This document shows, piece by piece, positions 13,025 to 23,169 of a stretch of DNA of 64,000 nt. This DNA is from Ryuthela nishihirai (lineage: Eukaryota > Arthropoda > Arachnida > Araneae > Heptathelidae): assembly GCA_038380435.1 (NCBI GenBank), contig JAWZYU010000007.1, forward strand, positions 19,881,001 through 19,945,000. The letters run 5' to 3'. A program made the translations under genes and the position numbers. Each line of letters begins with the position of its first letter. Positions within the stretch are counted from its first letter, which is position 1. Under the pieces are notes generated by a model. It was given only the letters and a program-made list of their open reading frames with translations. It searched no databases and had not been told where the DNA came from.

Positions 13025-13220
13025 GCGACATATAGGACAGAGAAGAATCCTAGAAGCTACTCCTAGCTCAATACAGGCCTTCTCATACAAGGACATGCCC
13101 TACTAAGACCGAAGTCACTGCTGACCACTGCCTCAGTTAGAGCTAACACAACACACAAAGTTTGCCCTGCTGGAACAATCGCTAGCTGCCTAACCACTAT
13201 GCCAGTTAAGGCTATTAAAT
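13025..13220 (-). mobile_element. Possible tRNA-headed SINE (SINE-D)
   Basis: On the minus strand the segment begins with an A-box-like AACTGGCATAGTGGTTAGGC and then a B-box-like stretch around GATTGTTCCAGCAGGGC. A similar head occurs at 20,843-20,885. The body is unique in this window, so the boundaries are approximate. Confidence 0.4.
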
Positions 13221-13261
13221 GATTATTGCTTATTAAATGATTTGACGCTGAACTTGTTATT

Positions 13262-13447
13262 AAAGTTTTAATTAATTTCGGAGGTAAATTCTTATAACGC
13301 GTTACTGTTGTGAAATATTCCGGCTTTCACTCTAGTTTATCGTCGGTATCAATTTAGAGGAAATTTGTCTCGATCTGGCTGATATACGAACCCACGACCT
13401 CCTGATAAGATGTCAGGTTTTCTAACCACTGAGCCACCATCCGTCGA
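13262..13447 (-). mobile_element. SINE-C copy
   Basis: On the minus strand a tRNA-like head (TGGTGGCTCAGTGGTTAGAA, then GGAGGTCGTGGGTTCGTATA) is followed by a body with a GATACCGACGATAAACTAGA-like stretch and a GAATATTTCACAACAG-like end. The same head and body order recurs at 14,088-14,240 and 14,345-14,505, which supports a distinct family. Confidence 0.6.
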
Positions 13448-13603
13448 TCAAGATCTCCTTCTGTTTGATGGTTTAATCTTTCTTCCTTCGCTGCTCATAA
13501 ATAATCCACACAAAGCAGATAACAAGTATTCTACGAGTATACGATAGTATAAATTGCAGAAATACACCAACAACAATTTTTTGTTTGGTATGTTTTCAAG
13601 TTC

Positions 13604-13690
13604 GGTTGTTTTACCACTGAGCAGCACTTTTTTTTTGCATACAATAGTCTAAATGTCCAGGGGGTCCTTGTGACCACAAGGGACTCAGAG
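13604..13690 (-). mobile_element. SINE-B 3'-end fragment
   Basis: GGTTGTTTTACCACTGAGCA followed by a degenerate TAAATGTCCAGG matches the inverted 3' end of SINE-B. A second, longer SINE-B starts immediately after it. Confidence 0.6.
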
Positions 13691-13692
13691 TA

Positions 13693-14085
13693 GGTTGGTT
13701 GTTTTACCTCTAAGTAGCATTTTTGTACACAATGGGCTAAATGGCCAGGTCACAAGGACCCCGTTGGCTCAGAGAAGGTTAGGGAGAATGGATCCACTGG
13801 ACAGTTGTTAGGAGACAGATGGTAGCCTCCCGTCAATGCCATCCAGCGTGTTCTTTTACTTGCACAGGTATGACTCTCCTGCACATGGTGCCACGGCTTA
13901 ACATGCCATCCGACGAACGGTGGCCTTTCCAAGCCGATCGGTGTCCCTTACTGGCTGAAGGCAAGGCGGGGAGTTTTGCGGAGAAAAATCTCAACAATGA
14001 TCCAAGCAGAATTCGAACCTGGGAACTGTAGATTACAAGCCTGGCGCTCTACTAATAGTAGTCCCTCCCCTTCCGCCCCTAAAAT
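13693..14085 (-). mobile_element. SINE-B, near full length
   Basis: Reverse-strand copy running from the inverted tail (TTGGTTGTTTTACCTCTAAG) to the inverted head (GCCTGGCGCTCTACTAATAG, CCTTCCGCCCC). It is moderately diverged and shows no clear target duplication. Confidence 0.85.
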
Positions 14086-14087
14086 AC

Positions 14088-14240
14088 ATCGATGTTGTTG
14101 TTCAATTATCAGGGAAATATTCACTCTCAGTTTACCTTTGATGTCAAATTTAGAGGAAAAAATGTTGTGAAATGGGTGAGATACGAACTCCTCACCTCCT
14201 GATAACATCATTTTAGGTGCTCTGACTGCTGAGATATTGG
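14088..14240 (-). mobile_element. SINE-C copy
   Basis: Minus-strand head with TATCTCAGCAGTCAGAGCAC and GGTGAGGAGTTCGTATCTCA, then a body with TTTGACATCAAAGGTAAACT and GAGTGAATATTTCCCTG. It abuts the SINE-B at 13,693-14,085. Confidence 0.6.
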
Positions 14241-14344
14241 CCCTTTACCAAGATACCCTCCATTTCATGATATAAACTTTCTACCAACAGACACATTTTT
14301 ATGTGTTATCAAGTTTATATCATCAAATAGAAGAGACCTTGATA

Positions 14345-14505
14345 GGCGGCAGATAACTCAGTGGTCAGAGCAACTGACATGCTTTCAGGAGGTCGTCGAT
14401 TCGTATCCCACTCATCTCTACACAATTTTACTCTAAGTTTGATATCGACGTTAAGAGTGAATACTTCCAAAAAAGTTGAATAACAGCATCGACGGGTTAC
14501 TTCCA
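14345..14505 (+). mobile_element. SINE-C copy, plus strand
   Basis: The head CAGATAACTCAGTGGTCAGA and B-box region GTCGTCGATTCGTATCCCAC are followed by TTGATATCGACGTTAAGAGT and a GAATACTTCCAAAAAAGTTG end. This is the clearest of the three SINE-C copies. Confidence 0.6.
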
Positions 14506-14629
14506 TTTATAGATTTGATTATGATCTTTATCTTCGGTCACATTTTTACATTAAATGTATATTTCAGAAGTTATAAAGTTTCGAAGTTAGATTCCGACAA
14601 GTTAACATGGAGATTCTCTGCTATTTTGG

Positions 14630-15385
14630 GGAGGGCTGGTGCTGGCTCGTAATCTGCAGTTCCCAAATTCCAGTCCCAGCTGACTCAGATTTGAGATTTA
14701 TATCGGAACTCCGTGCCCACGGTCAATAGAGGCGACCGATCGGTATGGAGAGGCCAGCGTCAGTCGAATGGGACGTTAAGCCGTGGCCTCGTGTGGAAGA
14801 GAGCTATACTCTGTGCACGTTAAAAACACTCTGGATGGCTTTGACGGGAGGCTATCATCTGTCTCCCAACACCTGTTTCAGTGAGTCCCTTCCTCGAATG
14901 GGGCGGGGGTGGCTCAGTCGGTAGCGCGCCAGGCTCGTAATCTGTAGTTCCCAGGTTCGAGTCCCAGCTGGGTCAGCGTTGAGATTTATTTCCGCAAAAT
15001 TCCCCGCCCTGCCCACGGTCAGTAGAGGACACCGATGGGCTTGAAAAGGCCGCCGTCCATCGGATGGGACGTTAAGCCGTGGCTCCGTGTTCGGGAGAGC
15101 CATACCCTGTGCACGTTAAAGAACACGCTGGATGGCCTTGACGGGGGGCTACCATCTGTCTCCCAACAGCTGTTCCAGTGGGTCCCCTCCCCCAACCTTC
15201 TCTGAGCCTTCGGGTCCATGTGACCTAGCCATTTAGCCCATGGTGTGCAAAAAAATGCCGCTCAGAGGTAAAACAACCCAACTCAACCCTTCCTCGAACC
15301 TTCTCTGAGCCTTCGAAGTCCTTGTGACCTGGCCATTTAGCCCATTGGGTGCAAACAATGTGCCGCTCAGAGGTAAAAAGTCTTT
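14630..15385 (+). mobile_element. SINE-B host copy, split by a second SINE-B
   Basis: The 5' part occupies 14,630-14,898 and the 3' part resumes at 15,299 with CCTTCTCTGAGCCTTCGAAG and ends near 15,380 with GCTCAGAGGTAAAAAG. The gap is exactly filled by the younger copy at 14,899-15,286. The host is more diverged than the insert, consistent with the order of events. Confidence 0.85.
14899..15286 (+). mobile_element. SINE-B nested inside another SINE-B
   Basis: Young-looking 388-bp copy with intact A and B boxes (GGCTCAGTCGGTAGCGCGCC; GGTTCGAGTCC). The perfect 12-bp target duplication CCCTTCCTCGAA is at 14,887-14,898 and 15,287-15,298. The target is the CCCTCCCCCAACC site of the host SINE-B body. 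Confidence 0.95.
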
Positions 15386-16380
15386 CCAACGCAACCTGCT
15401 ATTTTGGTAAGGTAGTGTATTATGATTATTAATTTTTTTTTTCTCGTGGCTCTTCGCTTAGATTGGGTTTGCTACTCCTCTGCTCTAATGCCAAGTCTCG
15501 AAGATTCGATTTCGGATTCCCATTGACATAAATGACACAGAATTTTCCAAATACTTTTGACAATATAGTGTAAGTACATAATTCCTAAATTCCATTCCTT
15601 CTACAGTATCCTACATCAAATCATGTTCTCTTCAATTACAACCGTGTGTTATTCTTTCCTTCAGAGCCCTAGTTAGAAAATTTCCGGGTAGAAAAAAAAA
15701 CATCAAAACGAAAAGCAACGAAAAAAAAGGACAGTGAGAGACTTTTGAATAATTGTCGAATTTAATGACACGCCTCCTACTAGAATTCAAGGAAATATTG
15801 AACAGCAAAAATGGCAGAGAACGTGGGATAAATCCTCTGATGATCGGTTGCACGCGCCTCGAGATTAAAGACGCAAGTAAGAGTGTTGTCGTTGCCAGAT
15901 GCACGCAGTCTACTTGCCGTATAATTTTGTTTTCCTTCCAAGGTGAGAATGGGGCACATGTGGTTTATTGCTCGGCTTGATCTTGCTGGTTGTTTGAGCC
16001 GCTATCAGCACCTGCCACTCGTAGAGATATCTTGTTTTTATCTACTCAAAACACAGTCTTCGCCTTTCCCTCCAATTGTCCCTTTTTTCCCTATTGGTCT
16101 CCCTTCTCTTTCCCTCTGTTTGCTGGAAAACACGTTCCTTAGAATTTTTTATTCTCAGTTCTTGCTAGGATATCTATTGCGCCTAAAGGGCCTTATCTAA
16201 TAAAACATCTAGAAGGATAGAGAAGAAACACATGCATAGCACCGGAACAGACGAAGACAGCGTTCATTGTTTTTTCAGAAACTTTATATAGACAAATAGT
16301 GTATATTATGTTATTTTCCCTTATTTTCTAGTGGAGAAAAATATCTCCTTTTGGATAAGTTATTATTTCCTAAAATTCTT
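15386..16380. other. Unassigned region
   Basis: No gene or repeat is recognised. Open frames of 75-90 codons on both strands near 15,630-16,200 overlap one another and show no motif or codon pattern. Confidence 0.5.
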
Positions 16381-16382
16381 CT

Positions 16383-16735
16383 TTGGAGTGGGAAGTCTCA
16401 TTCGGTAGCGCATCACCCTCGTATTCTGCAGTTCCTAAGTTCGAGTTCGAATTTTACCAGTGTTAAGATTTATCTCCGCTAATTCCCACCTTACCTCCCT
16501 GAGGAAGGGGAGATCGATGGACTTGGAAAGGCTGCCGTCTGTCGGATGGGACGTGAAGTCGTTATCCTGTGCACTCTAAAGAATACGATGGATAGCTTTG
16601 AAGGGAGGTTTCCATCTATCTCTATACTGCTACCAAAGGACCCCTTTCCCAACCTTCCCTGAACTCTTGAGGTCCTTGTGACCTGGCCATTTAGTACATC
16701 GTGTTGAAACACGCACACCTCAGTGGTAAAGCAAT
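16383..16735 (+). mobile_element. SINE-B, diverged
   Basis: Head with AGTCTCATTCGGTAGCGCAT and a B-box-like AAGTTCGAGTTCGAAT, body with GTCGGATGGGACGTGAAGTC and TTGAAGGGAGGTTTCCATCT, and 3' end with CTCAGTGGTAAAGCAATTTG. All landmarks are in order but with many substitutions. Confidence 0.8.
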
Positions 16736-17377
16736 TTGATCATAAAATTCTTTAACTTAACCAGCTCTTTATTTCTGCCTTGAGGAGAATTAAAACGAAA
16801 TAAGATTAATAGCTATATAAAGGACACAAAAGCCATGTTTTGAGTTATGCGCACGATATCTGTAGGCATTCAACATTTAAATATTAAGAGATGAGAGATT
16901 TTTTTTTCCTTATTTTCGGGGAAGGGGTGGTGGAGATATAGGATTTGATAAAATATTACCATCCGTTTTTTCCGCCTCTTCCTTTAAATTTTATTTACAC
17001 TGCTAGAGAATCTATCAAGGAGATATACCACGGCTACCTTGGCAATAAAGACCATGACAGCTCTTTTCCATGGAGTAAAATTTTGAAAGTGAAAAAAATT
17101 GTAGTGTTTGAAAAAGAGTATTCCATATTCGTCAGAAGTGATTAGTCATTATTGTTTTTTAAAGAATTTTTTTCTGGACTTTGAAATCATCTAGTCCTTC
17201 GATTCTAAGCATCTTTCGCTTTACACTATTTCCCCAGGACATTCATTTTGGACATCTGTAATCCACATTTTGATTTTTGAGCTTATTATGCAGCACAAAC
17301 AATGTTCACTCTACCAGGAACAGATCCAGGTTGTGCCAATAATATATCATATTCAGAACTAAGTAACATTATAAAAA
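16736..17377. other. Unassigned AT-rich region
   Basis: No gene, RNA or repeat is recognised. Confidence 0.5.
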
Positions 17378-17500
17378 GAGGGGCAGGAGTTAGCTCAGTC
17401 GGTAGCGCTTCAGGTTTCTGAACTGATGTCGCTAGGTTCGAGCCCCCCCGGTGCCTGAGTTAAGATATTCTTCTCATAAATGCCCTCGCTCAAAGGTGTC
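17378..17500 (+). mobile_element. SINE-B-like 5' fragment
   Basis: A tRNA head with TTAGCTCAGTCGGTAGCGCT and TAGGTTCGAGCCCCCCC, then a start of body (TGAGTTAAGATATTCTTCTC) that stops near CACCGATC. The next base begins an inverted SINE-B fragment. Confidence 0.7.
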
Positions 17501-17506
17501 ACCGAT

Positions 17507-17745
17507 CTTTTGGGTTGTTTTTATTTGAGCCGCACTTTTTTTTTATACACAATGGACTAAATGACCAGGTCAAAAGAATACCAAAGTCTCAGAGAAGATT
17601 TGGGAAGGGGACCCAATGGGCATCTGTTAAGAAACAGATGGAAGCCTCCCATCAAGGTCATTCAGCGCGGTCTTTAACAAACACAGGATGGTTCTCTTGC
17701 ACAGGAGACGGCGTCTTCACGTCCCTTCCAACGAACGACGTGATA
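17507..17745 (-). mobile_element. SINE-B 3' fragment in inverted orientation
   Basis: Starts with the inverted tail (TTTTGGGTTGTTTTTATTTG), continues through ATGACCAGGTCAAAAGAATA and the CATTCAGCGCGGTCTTTAAC region, and ends near GTCCCTTCCAACGAACGACG. With the preceding fragment it forms an inverted chimera. Confidence 0.7.
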
Positions 17746-17842
17746 ACACGCTTATTTTCATGCTTATTAAATTATTTAAGCTTAACAAAGCTTATTTTCA
17801 TGCTTATTAAATTATTTAAGCTTAACAAAGCTTATTTTCATG
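17740..17842. repeat. Tandem repeat of about 54 bp, two units plus partial
   Basis: The unit contains GCTTATTTTCATGCTTATTA followed by AATTATTTAAGCTTAACAAA. Two complete copies and the start of a third are nearly identical, so the duplication is recent. Confidence 0.9.
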
Positions 17843-18179
17843 TCAAACCTGAAGTTGTCTTGTCGAAGCAGTATGTGAAGGATAGAACTAGATCACACAA
17901 ATGACCTATTGAATATATCAGCTTCAATGACAAATTTTCCCCTTTCATCTTATTAAAATAGATTCGCTCTGGTAGAGTCAAAGGTGTACAGTTACATAAT
18001 TTATCGCTTGACCATACACCACATTAGGTCTTCAGGTTAGAATAATACACCATTTTCATATTTAATGCCGTATTATGATGAAAGATAACACCAATTCATT
18101 GTCACACCTTGCCTGCAGTAGTATGTTTCTTGCATGCACAAGAAGCACTACCGAAAATGCGATGTATAGTGTTCTTCAC

Positions 18180-18260
18180 ATAATAATTTTGTGGAAATAA
18201 TTAGTTCCGCTGATGGGTGGATTCGAACTTATACCTCCCAGTTACTTACCAGGTGTGGTG
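18180..18260 (-). mobile_element. Possible tRNA-like SINE head remnant
   Basis: On the minus strand GGGAGGTATAAGTTCGAATC resembles the B-box region of SINE-C or SINE-D. Only the head is recognisable. Confidence 0.3.
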
Positions 18261-18354
18261 CCAATAATATAAAATTTTTCATTTTAGTCTAATTCTCAGC
18301 CACCGCTGCCGACTACTGAGAATAGAGAAGATAAAGTTGGGACCGAAACCAAAA

Positions 18355-18891
18355 TAGTTGGGTTGTTTTACCTCTAAGCGGCACTTTTTTGCACACCATG
18401 GGCTAAATGGCCAGGTCACATGGACCCCGAAGGCTCAGAGAAGGTTGGGGGAGAGGACCCACTGGAACAGCTGTTGGGAGACAGATGGTAGCCTCCAGTG
18501 AAGGCCATCCAGCGTGTTCTTTAACGTGCACAGGGTATGGCTCTCCCGCACACTAAATGGCCAGGTCACATGGACCCCGAAGGCTCAGAGAAGGTTGGGG
18601 GAGGAGACCCACTGGAACAGCTGTTGGGAGACAGATGGTAGCCTCCCGTCAAGGCCATCCAGCGTGTTCTTTAACGTGCACAGGGTATGGCTCTCCCGCA
18701 CACGGGGACACGGCTTAACGTCCCATCCGACAGACAGCGGCCTTTCCAAGCCCATCGGTGTCCCCTACTGACCGTGGGCAGGGCGGGGAATTTTGCGGAG
18801 ATAAATCTCAACGCTGACCCAGCTGGGACTCGAACCTGGGAACTACAGATTACGAGCCTGGCGCGCTACCGACTGCGCCACCCCCGCCCCT
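18355..18891 (-). mobile_element. SINE-B with internal 150-bp tandem duplication
   Basis: The reverse-strand copy is about 537 bp instead of about 385 bp because the segment from CTAAATGGCCAGGTCACATG to CTCTCCCGCACA occurs twice, with starts at 18,403 and 18,553. Probable target duplications GAAACCAAAA (18,345-18,354) and GAAACCGAAA (18,892-18,901) enclose the whole element, so the duplication arose within the element or before insertion. Confidence 0.9.
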
Positions 18892-18901
18892 GAAACCGAA
18901 A

Positions 18902-19395
18902 GACGAACTGCTATATGTGTGAGAGTGGGGAGACCAATCGCAACACTACAACACATCTATCACGCGATAATGTTTGTTAACATCTAGTCCGTCTTGCAAA
19001 TGAGTAGACTAGTTATTGTGGATGGTTTTAGTATGGACTCTTTTTTACATGTTATTTTTTATCCCTTCCATTGAAAATGAGTAAGCAAATTAAACTGTTG
19101 GATATTTTAAAAAGAAAACATATTGATGACAATGAAAGATGTGAAACCGGGCCGAGTGGTGTGTCCGCAACTCAAATGTTATTTTGGAATGTGGTCCTCT
19201 GGTATAAAAAGGTTGGAAACCAGTGCACTAATCTATCACAAGCGCTGCATTTATTCACTTTTAATAGTTGACTTCTAAATCTCACTGATAATGTCGCTCA
19301 TGGCGCCATCTATGATAAGAAAAGGCAATTAATCCAATATTGTTCAATATATATATATATAAATGTTAAATAAGACGTCATTCGCGCTATTAATG
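18902..19395. other. Unassigned region
   Basis: No gene or repeat is recognised. A short (AT)n run lies near 19,350. Confidence 0.45.
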
Positions 19396-19557
19396 CCAGA
19401 ATCAATCAATAATAAATTTACAAATTACCTGTTGACATCAAATTCAAGAAATATTTTTGCGGGAAAAATTCAGAGAAACTCATTTTTTTTTCCACAAATT
19501 ATTTCTTAATTAGATGCCAACAGGTAATCTGTGAATTCATTATTGTTTGATTCTTGT
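19396..19557. mobile_element. Small foldback (MITE-like) inverted repeat
   Basis: The left arm around 19,397-19,455 (AGAATCAATCAATAATAAAT, ATTACCTGTTGACATCAAAT) pairs with the right arm around 19,499-19,557 (TAGATGCCAACAGGTAATCT, CATTATTGTTTGATTCTTGT). The spacer is about 45 bp. It has no coding capacity and looks like a non-autonomous DNA element. Confidence 0.65.
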
Positions 19558-19639
19558 ATAATGTTCTTGTTGGGATTGAAGGATATTATTAATTATTGTC
19601 AAAATCTTCTCATGTGCTGGTTAGTGTTCGTACATCCCG

Positions 19640-19860
19640 CATAGACAATCGAATGCAAGTTAATGATTAAATGATTTTTAAATAATTATTTTAAGCTGAG
19701 TTTTGTGCTGCCCGCAAACAATACATTTTGTCATAATCATAGTAAAAAACTCTGGTTTACTGGCTTGGTTCTACTTCTATGATGTCACGCGAGTACAAAG
19801 AAGGTATTCAACTAAAGACGAAATTACTAGAAATTAAATTTACATTTCGCGGTGAAGCGT
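19640..19860. repeat. Dispersed repeat, copy 1
   Basis: Contains GGTTTACTGGCTTGGTTCTA and AGCTGAGTTTTGTGCTG, in loose agreement with segments at 23,170-23,710 and 50,560-50,965. The family is unclassified and strongly diverged. Confidence 0.4.
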
Positions 19861-20689
19861 AGTGGAAGCAATTTAGACATTGAGACGAAACAAACATTTG
19901 CAGAAACCAGAGGGATTCGCAGCTCATTGGCTGATTAAACTATAAGTCACTTTTAAATCAACCAATGATTACGACGTAATTGTTGATCCATGACACTATT
20001 GGCTGATTGAGGAGTAACTGATTATTCGGTAATCAATGACCTGTAAGAATCATTGATGCCTCAACTGCTCAGTCTCAGTGTCCCAATTGTTTCCATTCAC
20101 GTTTTGCGCCTGTTTGATTTATAATTTGATTCATAAATTGATTTATTCTCAATACTCAAAGTACATAAAGAAATAATAGAAATGAAATATTCACTAAGTG
20201 TGCAAATATTTTACCTAAATATCTAGAGAACAAATCGAAACAGAGAAAAATGAAAAACGGGAAAAAGAAACTGTAATTTTTGCAAGCTCAACACAAAGGG
20301 ACAATTTCGTTGCCCGTCCAGGTATTTGAAAAAAATTCTACTGTGGTTTTGATTTCAAGAAAAAAGAAGCATACATTATAATATTAGTAATTGTAAAAAA
20401 AAATGAGACTAAATGTGAAGGCAGCGCCAGAACTAGTTGAGGTAAAAAGTGACACAAAAATATAAAATTACGAACTCAAGAGTTGTTCCCTATTTTGAAC
20501 ACAAACAATATATTTCTTTAAATGTTTTTTTTTAATTTTAAAACTATTAGGGTTTTTTATTTCATTCTTAAATCCAACTTTAAGCTTTAAAAATACTTAT
20601 ATTCATTTATGATTTACATTTATGGTTTGATATTAAAAGTATGTAATATTTAAATAATAAAAAAGTATAATATGTTAAAAAACACAATG

Positions 20690-20890
20690 GATGGCAATAG
20701 CCTGCAAGCCTTTAGCTTGGGGTGCTTATTTGTACAACATATAGACACTTACAGAAGACTTCTGGCTTCTGTAAGTGTTTACATGTTGTACAAATAACCA
20801 ACACAAGCCCTCTGGTTTCTGTAAATGTTTGTTTGCAATAATTAGAGTCAAGCTCTCTAACCACTACACCAGTTAGGGTTAAGTATTTAT
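20690..20890 (-). mobile_element. Possible SINE-D copy containing a hairpin
   Basis: The minus-strand head AACTGGTGTAGTGGTTAGAG (20,858-20,877) resembles the element at 13,025-13,220. The part away from the head contains the hairpin at 20,727-20,797. Family assignment is tentative. Confidence 0.35.
20727..20797. repeat. Long hairpin, about 31-bp arms
   Basis: TTATTTGTACAACAT followed by AGACACTTACAGAAG pairs with CTTCTGTAAGTGTTTACATG followed by TTGTACAAATAA across an 8-nt loop (ACTTCTGG), with few mismatches. Confidence 0.85.
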
Positions 20891-20899
20891 GTTTTGCTT

Positions 20900-21100
20900 A
20901 TTACTGTTTACAATAAAATGAGGATATATTGAGAAATAACTGTTTTCGACACTGTATGATTGCTCAATATAAAATTCGACCATCATAATGCAAACCATTT
21001 TAATATGTTTTAGGTTTGTTACTTTGCTAATACTAGTTGCATTTTCCATTTCTCTGATGTCCGTATCATAACTGGAATAAGCGAAAATTTTATGGAACCA
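20900..21100. repeat. Dispersed repeat, partial copy
   Basis: ATATATTGAGAAATAACTG, then GTATGATTGCTCAATATAAA, matches 24,077-24,135 (ATATATTGAAAAATAACTG, GTATGATTGCTCAAAATAAA). The upstream parts near 20,620-20,660 and 23,720-23,790 also agree. The boundaries are uncertain. Confidence 0.5.
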
Positions 21101-21735
21101 AAAATAATTATTTCATTTGATATTTAATTTGTAATGCTATTAATATCCTTTGTATTTTTTTTAAATATTTCAATAATAAGAATGATTGGATTTTTTTCGA
21201 TTTTTAATGATACATTAAAACATTTTTATATTTTAAAACTTTTAGTTCTTTCATGATGACTTTAACTTACCAACTAGATATTAGACATTAGACAAATGGG
21301 TAGGTTAGAAACCCTTCATCTTTCGGCTTCCTGCTATCCCAAGAGAAGAGTAGGACAAATAAATTATGATATAGCAAAAATTAAAGTAAAAGTTCTTCTG
21401 AATTTTTAAAAGTTCCAATTTCAGAAGAGTAAAATTTTTCACGATCCAGTATTCTTGGATCCCAATTTGCTTTCATTTCTATACCAAAAGAGACTTCAAA
21501 AACAGACTTCAGCATATCAAACAAGGTACAAATAACAGTGACAGTTACTTCTCTTCAGTTCCATAACTTACAATAACTAAGAGAGTTAAGACTGTCAGTT
21601 GAGAAAGTTCAGGTAAAATACATTGTGTTACAAAACTCAATATGTGAATTGTAGGATTATTTTTTTAATCCAGCTTTTTTCCTCTCAAAAAGCAAAACGA
21701 AATCCATACCAAAGGATCATATTAAATTCTGTTTA

Positions 21736-22300
21736 TTAGAGAACTATCTCCAGGGATCTGAGAAGCAATGTTTCTATTTTATATCTAGTGGATTTACTGT
21801 AGTTTCTACTGAGGAGAATTTTCTTTGAAAAATGATCATCAGCAATCTCCTTCATCACTTCTATCAGAATTTGTGTTTGAAACTGATAAAAAGAACACTG
21901 TAATAAAAACATGAGGAATATTTTCTGCGGTTTTACAGATGGCACAAAGAGGAAGGTTTTTTTTTTATATAAATTTTGAAAAACTTTTTATTTAAAGCAC
22001 AATGATCAAGATTAATCCCAAAAAGAGCTGTTTCCTGTCTTCGGTTCAGATGAAACGTTTGAAGCTGGGGTAGGGGCTGTCAAAGATGCTGCTGTAGAAT
22101 ATGCCGACATTTGTACGATTATTTTGATAATATTTAATCCCTTCCTAATATTTCATTTCATTTTCTTAGTTGCAGAAATCTTTGCACGTTATAAAGTTAT
22201 TTATGTTTGAAGTTTTCTGTAAACACTCTCTAGCAGTTTTTCCTGCCTCTTCGTTTCCATTGATTCCTATATGGCTAGGAATCCACTGAAACATAATTAG
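21736..22300 (-). pseudogene. Jockey-like LINE remnant: RNase H and zinc-knuckle part
   Basis: Minus strand. The RNase H fragment contains QWIPSHIGINGNEEAGKTA (near 22,230-22,290). Downstream, CAICKTAENIPHVLLQC (near 21,900-21,955) has the Cys-Cys-His-Cys spacing of the C-terminal knuckle seen in jockey-type LINEs. The remainder, through to about 21,736, is an open stretch without a known motif. Several frameshifts separate the pieces. The copy is old and inactive. It differs in sequence from the LINE at 7,815-11,790, so it represents another lineage. Confidence 0.7.
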
Positions 22301-22304
22301 GTTT

Positions 22305-22560
22305 TTATTTTCTTCATTGTGTTTATTAATTAACATAACAATTAAGATTAGTATTAAAATTAGTAATTTAAAGAAGTTTTTATTAAAATTTATGACTTGT
22401 TCTAATCATTAAAAATGTTAACAATATAAATTTAAATTTAAAAATTAAAAATTTTAATTAAATCATTTAAATATTAATAAAAATTACATATTAATATTAA
22501 ATTAATGTAAAAAATTAAACATTAATAAAAATTTACATTAAAAATGTTAATATCATAAAT
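22305..22560. repeat. Low-complexity AT block within the LINE remnant
   Basis: Almost pure A and T, built of short recurring words such as AATTTAAA, AAAATTAAA and TTAATATTAA. It separates the RNase H fragment from more 5' LINE sequence, so it may be an insertion or a local expansion. Confidence 0.6.
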
Positions 22561-23000
22561 TAATTTTTGTAATTAATTTTTTCTCTGTTAGTATTAGGTT
22601 TCGCTTTCCAAGGATAAACTTTTTCCCAATGTGTGTTACCTTACACAGGTTTTGAGTGTTAGATTTTGCCATTTGGATACAACCATCTCTCATGAAATGG
22701 CTGTAATCTAGCAGATACCATGTTATGATAAAATATTGAACTTCTTTCTTTTCAGTTACTGTTCCAAATACTATTATAGTCCTCTTACATTCTAAGAAAT
22801 AAGTGTAAAAAAAATACATTCTTGGATATGTTTCATTTTAATCGACTGCAATGTTATAAATCATCCGTTCCGAATTCCATAGTCTGAAGGTCGAAAATCT
22901 TAATAAAGACATCACATTAATAATCTTAACATACAAGGCAATTTGTACAATGCATATTGCACGTTTTTACTGAGATTTATTTCTTGGCTCATCGGTATAT
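22561..23000 (-). pseudogene. Possible 5' continuation of the LINE remnant
   Basis: Minus-strand open stretches (up to 88 codons, 22,553-22,819) lie in the position expected for the region between reverse transcriptase and RNase H. A DYGIRNG-like fragment near 22,870-22,890 loosely resembles the DYG segment after the RT domain of jockey elements. This is weak evidence. Confidence 0.3.
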
Positions 23001-23169
23001 AGCGAATCTTGATAAGCTTTTGTCAGAACTCTATGTTAAGGGAAAATTCAGTAACCTTTTTGACGTTTTAGATCAAACGTTTCCTCAATTTTAACTCTGG
23101 AAGTAATAATAGCATGTGTTGTTATAGTTGTTTTCACTAGTAGTTACAGTAATTATCGTTGTTTCAGTA

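Noticed and set aside
14915..14990. tRNA genes at the SINE heads (also at 2,860, 8,930, 28,470, 45,540)
   Set aside because: A and B boxes are present, but every one continues into a SINE body, many with target duplications, and acceptor stems do not close properly.
15632..16200. Three frames of 75-90 codons
   Set aside because: They overlap on opposite strands, without motif or codon signal.
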